A stretch of 64,000 nt of DNA from Halomonas halmophila. GTDB lineage: Bacteria; Pseudomonadota; Gammaproteobacteria; Pseudomonadales; Halomonadaceae. This document shows, one piece after another, positions 52,070 through 62,314 of the stretch (position 1 is its first letter; the number at the start of each line of letters is the position of its first letter). Location of the stretch: assembly GCF_006540005.1 (NCBI RefSeq), contig NZ_BJOC01000030.1, positions 1 to 64,000 of the forward strand, in the 5' to 3' direction. The position numbers and the translations under genes were made by a program. The notes beneath the pieces are model-generated. The model worked only from the letters and a program-made list of their open reading frames with translations. It searched no databases and was not told the origin of the DNA.

Positions 52070-53455
52070 ATGTCTTCCTCTCTCGACTCCACACCGAATA
52101 CCGCAGCAGGCGGCGCCCCTCTGGGCAAGGCCGGCCTGCTCAAGTTCCTCGTGCCCTCCTTGATCGGCATCGGCATGTTCCTGGTGCCCTTCTCCACGGG
52201 CGACACCATCAACATCGGCATGGGCCTTCTTGCCGACGGCCTCAAGGCGTTGCTCGGCGACGCCCTGCCCGCCATCGCCACGGTCGTGCTGTGCGCTTCG
52301 GCGCTATTGACGCTGCTGGTCAAGTTCACCAAGCCGGGCTGGGCCCGGGATAACGCCCTGGGGGAGCTGTTCGACGTGGCGCCTCTATGGATGGCGATGC
52401 GCCTGTTGGGTGCCGTCTTCGCGTTGATGACCTTCTTCCAGGTCGGGCCGGGCGTGATCACCGCCTCCTTCACCGGCGGGGTGATGCTCAACGACCTGGC
52501 GCCGGTCCTGCTGACCTTCTTCTTCTTTGCCGCTCTGCTGCTGCCTTTCCTGGTCGACTTCGGCTTCATGGAGTTCATCGGCAGCCTGGTGCGCACGCCC
52601 TTTCGCAAGATTTTCGGCCTGCCGGGCCGCAGCGCCATCGACGCCACCGCTTCCTGGATGGGCTCGGGCACCGTGGGCGTGCTGATCACCACCCAGCAAT
52701 ACGAACAGGGCTACTACAACCGGCGTGAAGCCTCGGCGATCGCCACCAACTTCTCGATCGTCTCCATCGCCTTCGCCCTGCTGGTGACCAGTTTCATCGG
52801 CATCAACCACCTCTTCATTCCCTTCTACCTGACGGTCGTGGTGGCCGGCCTGGTCGCCGCGGTGATCGTGCCGCGCCTGCCGCCTCTGTCACGCAAGCCG
52901 AACACCTACTACGAGCCGGCGGGTTGTCAGATCGCCGAGGAACGTACCGGCTCCGCCGGCCTGCTGCGCTACAGCCTCGGCATGGCCGTCGCCCGGGCGG
53001 AGAAGGCGCCCGGGGCGCGCCAACTGCTGCGCCGCGCGCTGTTCAACGTCGCCGACATCTTCTTCGGCCTGCTGCCGCTGGTGATCGCCATCGGCACAGT
53101 GGCCCTGGTGCTCGCCGAGTTCACGCCGCTGTTCACCTGGTTGTCGTACCCCATGGTGCCGATCCTCGAGTGGATGCGCGTGCCCGAAGCCGCGGCCGCC
53201 GCGCCGGCCACCCTGGTGGGCTTCGCCGACATGTTCCTGCCGGCGGTGCTGGCCAGCGACATCGAGAGCGAGCTGACCCGCTTCGTGATCGCCTGCCTGT
53301 CGCTGACCCAGCTGATCTACATGTCCGAGATCGGCGCCCTGCTGCTGAAGTCCAGAATTCCGCTCAAGCTCTGGGAGCTGGTGGTCATCTTCCTGCTGCG
53401 TACCGCCATCACCCTGCCGATCATCGTGGTCATGGGCCACTGGCTGGTCGGCTGA
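52070..53455 (+). CDS. YjiH family membrane protein, putative guanidino compound transporter
   Basis: A 461-residue membrane protein with about 10-11 hydrophobic segments and the nucleoside-recognition (Gate) type halves of the YjiH family: FLVPSLIGIGMFLVPFSTGD, SWMGSGTVGVLITTQQYEQG and FADMFLPAVLASDIESELTR. The family has no firmly assigned substrate. Between gbuA and aruI, import of arginine or a guanidino acid is the natural guess. It precedes the decarboxylase gene by 11 bases. Confidence 0.82.
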   Translation: MSSSLDSTPNTAAGGAPLGKAGLLKFLVPSLIGIGMFLVPFSTGDTINIGMGLLADGLKALLGDALPAIATVVLCASALLTLLVKFTKPGWARDNALGELFDVAPLWMAMRLLGAVFALMTFFQVGPGVITASFTGGVMLNDLAPVLLTFFFFAALLLPFLVDFGFMEFIGSLVRTPFRKIFGLPGRSAIDATASWMGSGTVGVLITTQQYEQGYYNRREASAIATNFSIVSIAFALLVTSFIGINHLFIPFYLTVVVAGLVAAVIVPRLPPLSRKPNTYYEPAGCQIAEERTGSAGLLRYSLGMAVARAEKAPGARQLLRRALFNVADIFFGLLPLVIAIGTVALVLAEFTPLFTWLSYPMVPILEWMRVPEAAAAAPATLVGFADMFLPAVLASDIESELTRFVIACLSLTQLIYMSEIGALLLKSRIPLKLWELVVIFLLRTAITLPIIVVMGHWLVG

Positions 53456-53466
53456 GGAGCCCTTTC

Positions 53467-55098
53467 ATGAATGATGCCACCCGACATGACATGACCTGCG
53501 CCGAATTGCTGATCCGCCTGCTGCGCGATACCTACCAGGCGGATACCATCTTCGGCATCCCGGGCGTGCACACCGTGGAGCTCTACCGCGGCCTGCACGA
53601 CAGCGGCCTGCGCCACATCACGCCGCGCCACGAGCAAGGTGCCGGCTTCATGGCCGACGGCTATGCCCGGGCCACCGGCAAGCCCGGGGTCTGTTTCATC
53701 ATCACCGGGCCGGGAATGACCAACATCGCCACCGCCATGGGTCAGGCACTGGCCGATTCCGTGCCCATGCTGGTGATCTCCAGCGTCAATCGCCGCGACA
53801 CCCTGGGGCGCGGTCAGGGACGGCTCCACGAGCTACCCTGCCAGCAGCAATTGCTGGCCGGCGTCTCGCGCTTCAGCCATACCCTGCTCGATCCCGAGGG
53901 GCTGCCGGAAGCCCTGGCGCGGGCCTTCGCGGTGTTCGACAGCCGTCGGCCCGGCCCGGTGCATATCGAGATACCCATCGACCTCTTCAATGCTCCGGTG
54001 ACACCCCCCACACATTGGCAACGCCTGCGTCCGTCGCCCCCGGCGCCCGCTACCACCGCCATCCGCGAGGCCGCCACCTGGCTGCGCGAGGCCGAACGCC
54101 CGCTGGTGCTGCTGGGCGGCGGCTGCGTGGATGCCGCCGACGCGGCCCGTCGGCTGGTCGAGGGCCTCGATGCCCCTACCGTCACCACCATCAACGCCAA
54201 GGGGCTGCTGGGCCGCGACCATCCCCTGGACCTCGGGGCCAATGCCTCACTGCCGGCGGTGCGCCGTCTGGCCAACGAGGCCGATGTGATACTCGCCGTC
54301 GGCACCGAGCTCGGCGAAACCGACTACGACGTGGTGTTCGACGGTGGCTTCGCGCTCTCCGGCCGACTGATCCGTATCGATATCGATGCCGAGCAACTGG
54401 CCCGCAACCAGCACGCTGCTCTGGCCATCTGCGCCGATGCCGGCCTGGCCTTGAACGCTCTGGCGCCTCATTTCCCAGAACGACTCGAGCGCCGGGGCTC
54501 CGAGCGTACCCGTGACGCCCTGGATGCCCTCGACCTGCCCCGGGCCCCCGCCTTTGCCGATTATGCGCCGCTGTTCGCGACGCTGGCCGAGGCGTTGCCC
54601 GAGGCGATTCTGGTCGGCGACTCCTGCGCCACCACCTATGCCGCCAATCACCTTGTGTCACAGCCCGCGCCCCGGCGCTTCTTCAACGCCTCCACCGGCT
54701 ACGGCACCCTCGGCTACGGACTCCCGGCGGCGATGGGGGCGCAGCTCGGCCGTCCCGACCTGCCGGTCGTCTCGCTGGTCGGTGACGGCGGCATCATGTT
54801 CACCCTCCCCGAACTGGCCTGTGCCGTGGAAGAGCGGCTGCCACTGGTGATCCTGCTGTGGCATAACCAGGGCTACGAGGAGATTCGTCGTTTCATGGAC
54901 GATGCCGGCGTCGAGCGACTCGGGGTGGACCTCCGCTCCCCGGATTTCCAGATGCTGGCGGCAGGCTTCGGCTGCGCCGCCACACGAGTCGCCACTCCTG
55001 ACGAGCTGACCCGTGCCCTGGCCACCCGGCCGGCCGACGGCCCCTTGCTGATCGAGGTCGACGCCGCCGCCTGGGCCGACACCATCGCCCACGCTTGA
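53467..55098 (+). CDS. aruI: Thiamine-diphosphate enzyme, 2-ketoarginine decarboxylase type
   Basis: A 543-residue ThDP enzyme. It has the catalytic Glu in ITPRHEQGAGFMADGYARAT, the middle domain around VLLGGGCVDAADAARR, and the C-terminal ThDP site VGDGGIMFTLPELACAV ending at the HNQGYEEI Asn. The pyruvate-oxidase/acetolactate-synthase-like family includes 5-guanidino-2-oxopentanoate decarboxylase (AruI). With guanidinobutyrase and an aldehyde dehydrogenase on each side, that role fits best. The ATG at 53467 is chosen; a longer frame from 52924 is antisense-like within the transporter gene. Confidence 0.84.
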   Translation: MNDATRHDMTCAELLIRLLRDTYQADTIFGIPGVHTVELYRGLHDSGLRHITPRHEQGAGFMADGYARATGKPGVCFIITGPGMTNIATAMGQALADSVPMLVISSVNRRDTLGRGQGRLHELPCQQQLLAGVSRFSHTLLDPEGLPEALARAFAVFDSRRPGPVHIEIPIDLFNAPVTPPTHWQRLRPSPPAPATTAIREAATWLREAERPLVLLGGGCVDAADAARRLVEGLDAPTVTTINAKGLLGRDHPLDLGANASLPAVRRLANEADVILAVGTELGETDYDVVFDGGFALSGRLIRIDIDAEQLARNQHAALAICADAGLALNALAPHFPERLERRGSERTRDALDALDLPRAPAFADYAPLFATLAEALPEAILVGDSCATTYAANHLVSQPAPRRFFNASTGYGTLGYGLPAAMGAQLGRPDLPVVSLVGDGGIMFTLPELACAVEERLPLVILLWHNQGYEEIRRFMDDAGVERLGVDLRSPDFQMLAAGFGCAATRVATPDELTRALATRPADGPLLIEVDAAAWADTIAHA

Positions 55099-55119
55099 TC
55101 CCGGATTCGGAGCTTTACC

Positions 55120-56565
55120 GTGCAACGACTGACCAAGCAGTTCATCGATAACCACTGGGTCGAGAGCCAGGGCCAACGCCGCCTGGCGGTGACCGATCCT
55201 TACCAGCAACGGCAGATCGCCGAGGTCACTGGCGGCGACCCGGCCGATGTGGATGCCGCGGTGACCGCCGCCCGGCGGGCCCAACCGGTCTGGCAGGCGC
55301 TCGGGGGCGATGGCCGTGCGCCCTATCTCGAGGCCATGGCTACACATCTGGAACAGCGACGCGAGGCGCTGATGCGGCTCTCGTCCACCAACAACGGCAA
55401 GGCATTGGCCGAAACCGCCATCGACCTGGACGACGCCATCGCCTGCTATCGCTACTATGCCGGCCAGGCCCGGGCCCTGGAAGCTCGTCAGGGACGCCCG
55501 GTGGAACACGGCATGGAGGGCGTCACGGCACGCACCTACGAGGACCCGGCCGGCGTGGTCGGACTGATCACGCCCTGGAATTTCCCGCTCGTGACCAGCG
55601 CCTGGAAGATTGCCCCGGCACTGGCCGCCGGCTGCACCGTGGTCTTCAAGCCCTCGGAAATCACCCCGTTGCCCGAGCAGGCCCTGGCCGAGTTCGCCGA
55701 GGCCATCGACCTGCCTGCCGGCGTGCTCAATCTGGTGCACGGCGACGGCGAGGGCATCGGCGCCCCGCTCACCGCGCATCCCGGCATCGACAAGCTGTCC
55801 TTCACCGGCAGTAACGCGGTGGGCGAGAAGGTGATGCGTGCCGCCGCCGACGGAGTACGCGGCGTTTCCCTGGAGCTTGGCGGCAAATCGCCGATCCTGG
55901 TGCTCGATGACGCCGATTTGGAACAGGCCGCCGACTGGGTGATGGCCGGCATCTACTTCAACAGCGGCCAGATCTGCTCGGCCACCTCGCGGCTGCTCGT
56001 CCACCATTCGCTGGCCGATGCCCTGTACGACGCACTGGGGCGGCGCATCGACGCCATTCGCCTGGGCGACCCCCTGAGCGACGACACCGACATGGGACCC
56101 ATGACCAGCGCCCGCCAGCGACAGAGCGTCGAAGGTTATCTGGATATCGCCGCCGACGAAGGGCTGGTCGCGGTACGCGACGCCCGGCATCGCGCCTTGC
56201 CGGATCAGGGCGAGTTCATCGCGCCGACGCTGTATCGAGACGTGCCCACCGACAGCCGGCTGTGGCGCGAGGAAATCTTCGGCCCGGTACTCTGCGCCCG
56301 CAGTGTCGAGAGCGAGGCAGAAGCCATCGAGCTGGCCAACGACTCCGACTTCGGGCTCGCCGCCACCGTCATTGCCGGCGACACCGAACGTGCCCGCCGC
56401 ATCGGCCGCGCCCTGCGCGCCGGCAGCATCTGGATCAACAGCGAACAGCTGGTGATGCCGGAAGTTGGCTGGGGCGGTTTCAAGCACAGCGGCATCGGCC
56501 GCGAACTCGGCCCCTGGGGACTTGCCGCCTACCTGGAGGTCAAGCACCTGATCGGGCGGGAATGA
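55120..56565 (+). CDS. kauB: Aldehyde dehydrogenase, probable 4-guanidinobutyraldehyde dehydrogenase
   Basis: A 481-residue ALDH of the betaine-aldehyde/gamma-aminobutyraldehyde group. The catalytic Glu is in SLELGGKSPILVLDDADLEQ and Cys in SGQICSATSRLLV; TPWNFPLVTSAWKIAPAL is the cofactor region. The start is GTG at 55120. After AruI and with GbuA it would oxidise 4-guanidinobutyraldehyde to 4-guanidinobutyrate. The transaminase that begins the route (AruH) is not in this window. A diverged, deleted copy of this gene's 3' part lies at 41421-41609. Confidence 0.83.
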   Translation: MQRLTKQFIDNHWVESQGQRRLAVTDPYQQRQIAEVTGGDPADVDAAVTAARRAQPVWQALGGDGRAPYLEAMATHLEQRREALMRLSSTNNGKALAETAIDLDDAIACYRYYAGQARALEARQGRPVEHGMEGVTARTYEDPAGVVGLITPWNFPLVTSAWKIAPALAAGCTVVFKPSEITPLPEQALAEFAEAIDLPAGVLNLVHGDGEGIGAPLTAHPGIDKLSFTGSNAVGEKVMRAAADGVRGVSLELGGKSPILVLDDADLEQAADWVMAGIYFNSGQICSATSRLLVHHSLADALYDALGRRIDAIRLGDPLSDDTDMGPMTSARQRQSVEGYLDIAADEGLVAVRDARHRALPDQGEFIAPTLYRDVPTDSRLWREEIFGPVLCARSVESEAEAIELANDSDFGLAATVIAGDTERARRIGRALRAGSIWINSEQLVMPEVGWGGFKHSGIGRELGPWGLAAYLEVKHLIGRE

Positions 56566-56736
56566 ACTCCACTGACGCGAGTAAGGGAAACGCGGAAGAA
56601 ATCGCCGAGTGTAGTGAAGCGCTAGGCACACGGAGCACAGAAAGCTCGACATGACAGTTAGTTAGGTGAACTTTCGAGCACCACGCACAAGTTCGCCAGG
56701 AGCAAACTTGAACCGTCTTCAGACTGGCCCGCAGGG

Positions 56737-56758
56737 TAGCCGCCAAGGATGGCGGCTA
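56737..56758. repeat. Inverted repeat of the CCGCCA-loop-TGGCGG type
   Basis: TAGCCGCCA-agga-TGGCGGCTA, 9-bp perfect arms. The same core recurs at 60701-60720. The rest of the 252-base interval 56566-56817 shows no gene or other signal that I can name. Confidence 0.55.
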
Positions 56759-56817
56759 TAGCACAGCGATTGGCACGCGCAGGCATTTAAGCAGCGCTTC
56801 CCTAAGCGCGACATCCG

Positions 56818-57330
56818 TTATATCACGTAGTAACCACCGGTCACGCCATCCAGCAACAACTCGATGTCGCCATACCTCTCGTGGCGGGCCACTACCCGCC
56901 ACAAGGGCTTTCTCACCCACTGCTGCTCGACCAGTTCCAGTCCCGAGGCCGCTCGCCTTTTCAAGCGATGGCGCCGTACCTGCATCACGTGCTGGCGTGC
57001 CTTGCGCTCTAGAGGCGGAGTGTCGAGTTCGGGCTGCAAACACAGCGGCGAAGCCGGAGGCGAGCCGAACTCAATGCGCTCCAGCGTCGTACTGACGCCC
57101 TGGCAGCGATCCACTAGACAGCTCATCAGCTCCTGGCGCGTTCGTCCCCAGCGCCGCGACTCCCAACGGAACGTGAACAACAGGTAAGGAAAGCCCACGG
57201 CCTGGACTTCCCGGGCATCCAGAGAGGTGTCGATTCCCGCGACCCGTCTCACCACGTCGTCCCGAGGAAGCCTGGCTGCCAGCCAGGCCTCCTCTGTATC
57301 GACGACCTCGTTCAGCAGAGCCTCCTTCAT
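56818..57330 (-). CDS. Hypothetical protein coupled to the sodium-solute symporter
   Basis: A 170-residue soluble protein that I do not recognise. It begins KEALLNEVVDTEEAWLAARL and ends GDIELLLDGVTGGYYVI. There are several basic stretches (KARQHVMQVRRHRLKRR) and no membrane segment. Its ATG overlaps the symporter stop in ATGA, so the two are co-translated. It might regulate or stabilise the transporter or be an enzyme for the imported compound; the sequence does not say. Confidence 0.65.
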   Translation of the reverse strand: MKEALLNEVVDTEEAWLAARLPRDDVVRRVAGIDTSLDAREVQAVGFPYLLFTFRWESRRWGRTRQELMSCLVDRCQGVSTTLERIEFGSPPASPLCLQPELDTPPLERKARQHVMQVRRHRLKRRAASGLELVEQQWVRKPLWRVVARHERYGDIELLLDGVTGGYYVI

Positions 57331-58889
57331 GTCGGCCGCTCGGCGGATTTGAGCGTCAATGCTTCATGGGCCATTTCGAAACTCTGCCTGGAAGCCAACG
57401 ATCTCGGCAGGGGACGCAGCTCTTCCGTTTCCTCCATGGCCCTCAGGATGTGTTCCGGCACGGGATGTCGGCGTTGTGTCGCCAGGCTGATGGTGACCAT
57501 GGTGACACTCGACAGCACCAGGCCGGCCAGCATGGGATGAATCTCGGTCGCTCCCTCCAGCCCGAGATACTTCCACAAGAAGGCAACGACAGCACCGACG
57601 ACGATCGAAGCCAGGGCCCCCGGCGTATTGGCCTTCTTCCACCACACCGCAGCCACATAAGCCGGCAGGAAGGCACTACCCAGCACCGACGTGGTGAAGA
57701 CCACGATCGAGAACACGGCTGGAGGCTCGAACAGGGCAATCAAGGCACATGCCATGCCGAGCAGCAGCACGATCAGCTGCGATACCCGGACCATCTGCTT
57801 TTCTTCCATCCGCGGATTGATGAAGCGCTCATAGAGGTCACGCGCCGCAATACTGCCCGTCTGCAGCAGGATGGAATCCGCCGTGGACATGATGGCCGCC
57901 ATGATCGCCGCCATCACGATACCGACGACAGCGGCCGGCAGCAGGCTCTGTGCCAGGGCGAAAATGGCTTGTTCGGGATCATCGAGATCCGGCAGAACCA
58001 GAATTGCCAACGTCCCCAGAATGTAGGGAGCGCTCACGAACACCAGGTTCCAGAGCGTCGAATAGACACCGGCACGTCGAGCATGGAAGGGGTTGCGCAT
58101 TGCCATGTGACGCGTCACCACATGAGGCCAACCCATGTAACCGATCGAGAAGATCAGCAGCGCGCCAAGCACGATGCCCCACTGTCCCTCGTAGGCCAGA
58201 CCCCTGCCCCAGACGGACAACAGGGTTGGATCAAGGGTGGCGAGAGCCTCGTTGGCGGCAGTCAGTCCGCCAACTTCCTGGAGCGTGGCGAACAGGATCC
58301 AGACGATGCCAACCAGCATGACCAGGCTCTGTAGCAAATCCGTGTAAGCCACCGCTCCATACCCACCCATCAGTGTATAGGCCAGGATCACGGCCACGGC
58401 GATCAACAGGGAGACCTCGTAGGGCAGGCCCGTCACCATTTCCAGGCCCTTGCCACCTGCGATGAACTGCGCCAGTACATAGGCCCCCAGCAGAAAGACA
58501 GAGAGCAGCGCCGAAATAAGTCGAACCCACTTGCTGGGATAGCGTTTCTCTAGATACTCGATCGAGGTCAGGGCGCCCATAATCTGGGACAGCTTGCGCA
58601 TGCGTCTGCCGAGCACGGAGAGGTTGACAACACCACCGCCGATGTCGCCCGCCGCATACCAGAAGCCATAGTAGCCTTGGGTGTACCCCAAGGAGCCGGC
58701 ACCGAGGAACATGTAGCCGCTCATTGACGTCGATTGCATAGTCATGGCCGTCACCAGAGGACCGACATTACGACCACTCAGGTAATAGCCTTCCATGCTG
58801 TTCGAGCCGCCTCGACGCATGGCAACGATGCCCACCGCCAGCATGGCCAGGAAGTACAGCGCGAGAAAAAGTAGTACCGTCGAATTCAC
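57327..58889 (-). CDS. Sodium:solute symporter (SSS family)
   Basis: A 520-residue transporter with 13 hydrophobic segments, related to PanF/PutP. Typical parts are GSNSMEGYYLSGRNVGPLVT, MQSTSMSGYMFLGAGSLGY and the sodium-site region AAIMAAIMSTADSILLQTGS. It starts at a GTG with AGGAGG five bases upstream; an overlapping ATG there is out of frame. The substrate is unknown, and the nearby beta-alanine genes make an amino acid or carboxylate plausible. It sits between a 43-residue membrane protein gene and the hypothetical gene. Confidence 0.9.
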   Translation of the reverse strand: MNSTVLLFLALYFLAMLAVGIVAMRRGGSNSMEGYYLSGRNVGPLVTAMTMQSTSMSGYMFLGAGSLGYTQGYYGFWYAAGDIGGGVVNLSVLGRRMRKLSQIMGALTSIEYLEKRYPSKWVRLISALLSVFLLGAYVLAQFIAGGKGLEMVTGLPYEVSLLIAVAVILAYTLMGGYGAVAYTDLLQSLVMLVGIVWILFATLQEVGGLTAANEALATLDPTLLSVWGRGLAYEGQWGIVLGALLIFSIGYMGWPHVVTRHMAMRNPFHARRAGVYSTLWNLVFVSAPYILGTLAILVLPDLDDPEQAIFALAQSLLPAAVVGIVMAAIMAAIMSTADSILLQTGSIAARDLYERFINPRMEEKQMVRVSQLIVLLLGMACALIALFEPPAVFSIVVFTTSVLGSAFLPAYVAAVWWKKANTPGALASIVVGAVVAFLWKYLGLEGATEIHPMLAGLVLSSVTMVTISLATQRRHPVPEHILRAMEETEELRPLPRSLASRQSFEMAHEALTLKSAERPT

Positions 58890-58934
58890 TCATGCCTCCT
58901 TGTTGTTGTCATGCCGTTCATTTGCGGGACGGGG

Positions 58935-59066
58935 CTATTCCTCGCGCCCCGACTTCTTGAGTCCCGGCCATCCCCGTGTCACCCACAGGAATCCCAGGGT
59001 GTAGAGAATCCAGAACACCGGCACGCCAATGACGAGCCAGGTGGTCGAAGTGGGTAATCCGAACAT
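58935..59066 (-). CDS. Small symporter accessory membrane protein
   Basis: A 43-residue protein starting MFGLPTSTTWLVIGVPVFW, then ILYTLGFLWVTRGWPGLKKS, GREE and stop: one hydrophobic helix with a charged C-terminus. It has an excellent AGGAGG ribosome site and precedes the SSS symporter gene by 45 bases on the same strand. Short one-helix accessory subunits are known beside SSS and NSS sodium symporters, so it is probably a real subunit. Confidence 0.75.
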   Translation of the reverse strand: MFGLPTSTTWLVIGVPVFWILYTLGFLWVTRGWPGLKKSGREE

Positions 59067-59114
59067 CGCGCCTCCTGCTTGCTGCGGATCGAGCCGACCC
59101 TGAAAGACAACACT

Positions 59115-59132
59115 GCCCTCGATAACGAGGGC
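59115..59132 (-). terminator. Small hairpin between mmsA and the symporter unit
   Basis: Stem GCCCTCG/CGAGGGC with an ATAA/TTAT loop, 11 bases past the mmsA stop on the minus strand. Only a weak T-rich stretch follows (GTGTTGTCTTTC). It may end mmsA transcription partly. Confidence 0.45.
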
Positions 59133-59142
59133 GACACTTTTC

Positions 59143-60633
<1,491 letters not shown>

Positions 60634-60646
60634 GGGTTCCTCGTTA

Positions 60647-60720
60647 TAAGAAGTAAGAAGTCAGTAAGATGAGCGCCGGGGACAAGGCGAAGCGAGGGTC
60701 ATCCGCCATGGATGGCGGAT
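60647..60720. repeat. TAAGAAG units and a CCGCCAT-type inverted repeat
   Basis: Two heptamers TAAGAAG (60647-60660) with a decayed third match the array at 15982. They are followed by ATCCGCCAT-gg-ATGGCGGAT (60701-60720), which shares its core with 56737-56758. All lie in the 192-base spacer between mmsA and the aminotransferase gene, where no other feature is seen. Confidence 0.65.
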
Positions 60721-60825
60721 GTAGCGCCCATGGAAGGGTTCACAGCGCCCTCGCGGAGGCTTGTCGACGGGTAAGCTCATCGCCCAGAGGCAGTGAGCAG
60801 CGCATCTCGACAGGCATCGCCTGAT

Positions 60826-62166
60826 TCAACCCTGCTCACCGAGTGCGTCGCCCAGTGCGTTGATGAGCCGGTCGATTTCCTCGCGTTCGACGATGAACGG
60901 CAGGCCGAGCTGGATGGTGTCGCCGCCGTAGCGCACATAGAAGCCTTTCTCCCAGCACTTCATGGCGATCTCGAAGGGGCGTCGTGCCGGTTCTCCGGGA
61001 TAGGGGTCGATCTGCAGGGCGCCGGCAAGACCGTAGTTGCGGATGTCGCTGACATGAGGCGAGCCCTTGAGGCTGTGCAGGGCTTCCTCGAAGACCGGGC
61101 TCATCTCGCGCACCCGCTCGATCAGGCGGTCGTTCTCGAGCACGTCCAGCGCCGCCATGGCGGCGGCACAGGCCACCGGGTGGCCCGAGTAGGTATAGCC
61201 ATGGGGCAGCTCGAGCATGTAGTCGGGGCCACCCTGCTCCATGAAGGTCTGGTAGATCTCGTCCCGCACGATGACCCCGCCCATGGGCACGGCGCCGTTG
61301 GTCAGCTGCTTGGCAACGTTGAGGATGTCCGGCACCACGCCGAACTCCTCGGCGCCGGTCATCGCCCCCATGCGGCCGAAGCCGGTGATGACCTCGTCGA
61401 AGATCAGCAGGATATCGTGCTGATCACAGATCGCGCGCAGGCGCTCGAGGTAGCCCTTGGGTGGCGGGATCACCCCGGCCGAGCCGGCCAGCGGTTCGAC
61501 GATCACCGCGGCGATGTTCGAGGCATCGTGCAGGGCGATCAGTTCCAGCAGTTCATCGGCCTGGTCGGCACCGCGCTCGGGCATGCCCCGCGTGAAGGCA
61601 TTGTCCTTCAGCAGCGTATGGGGCAGATGGTCGGCATCGACGCCCTGACCGAAGAGCACGCGATTGGCGCCGATGCCGCCCAGGCTGATACCGCCGAAGT
61701 TGACACCATGATAGCCCTTGGAGCGGCCGATCAGCTTGGTCTTGCCCGGCTTGCCCTTCTTGCGCCAATAGGCCCGCGCGATCTTCAACGAAGTATCGGC
61801 ACTCTCGGAGCCGGAGCCGGTAAAGAAGGTGTAGTTCAGATCCGCCGGCATCAGGCCGCGCAAGCGGTGCGCCAGCTCGAAGGCTCTGGGGTGGCCGAAC
61901 TGGAAGGCCGGTGAGTAATCAAGCTCGCCCAGCTGACGGCTGACGGCCTCGGTGATCTCCGGGCGACAGTGCCCGGCACCGCAGGTCCAGAGGCCGGAGA
62001 GACCATCATAGATGCGCCGTCCCTCGGCGTCCTTCAGGTAAGAGCCCTCGGCGCTGACGATGATCCGCGGATCGCGCTTGAACTGGCGGTTGCCGGTGTA
62101 GGGCATCCAGTAGGCATCGAGTTGCTCGGCGCTGAGACCGCCCAGTGCGGCGTGGTGACCTGACAT
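60826..62166 (-). CDS. bauA: Omega-amino acid:pyruvate aminotransferase (beta-alanine type)
   Basis: A 446-residue class III PLP aminotransferase. It has DGLSGLWTCGAGHCRPEI, TFFTGSGSESADTSLKIARA, GRSKGYHGVNFGG, LLIFDEVITGFGRMG with the PLP Asp, and the lysine in LNVAKQLTNGAVPMGG. The pattern fits beta-alanine or omega-amino acid:pyruvate transaminases. The ATG at 62166 (MSGHHAALGG) has AGGAAC; an ATG at 62181 is an alternative. The product malonate semialdehyde would go to the mmsA product. It is divergent from a LysR gene. Confidence 0.9.
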   Translation of the reverse strand: MSGHHAALGGLSAEQLDAYWMPYTGNRQFKRDPRIIVSAEGSYLKDAEGRRIYDGLSGLWTCGAGHCRPEITEAVSRQLGELDYSPAFQFGHPRAFELAHRLRGLMPADLNYTFFTGSGSESADTSLKIARAYWRKKGKPGKTKLIGRSKGYHGVNFGGISLGGIGANRVLFGQGVDADHLPHTLLKDNAFTRGMPERGADQADELLELIALHDASNIAAVIVEPLAGSAGVIPPPKGYLERLRAICDQHDILLIFDEVITGFGRMGAMTGAEEFGVVPDILNVAKQLTNGAVPMGGVIVRDEIYQTFMEQGGPDYMLELPHGYTYSGHPVACAAAMAALDVLENDRLIERVREMSPVFEEALHSLKGSPHVSDIRNYGLAGALQIDPYPGEPARRPFEIAMKCWEKGFYVRYGGDTIQLGLPFIVEREEIDRLINALGDALGEQG

Positions 62167-62314
62167 GTCGTTCCTGCCCATTGTGGTTGGAAGGGAATGT
62201 CTTGTTGTCAGGCTAGTCGCGGTCCATAAGCCATTAAATCTGTATATATTGAATCTCGTGTAAGCATCCGGTTAACTTTTAGGCTGGCTTATGTCCCTCG
62301 AAGGGTGAGATGTC

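Noticed and set aside
54658-56652. A 664-codon minus-strand frame opposite the aruI and kauB genes
   Set aside because: Both plus-strand genes have complete active sites; the antisense protein has no recognisable domain.
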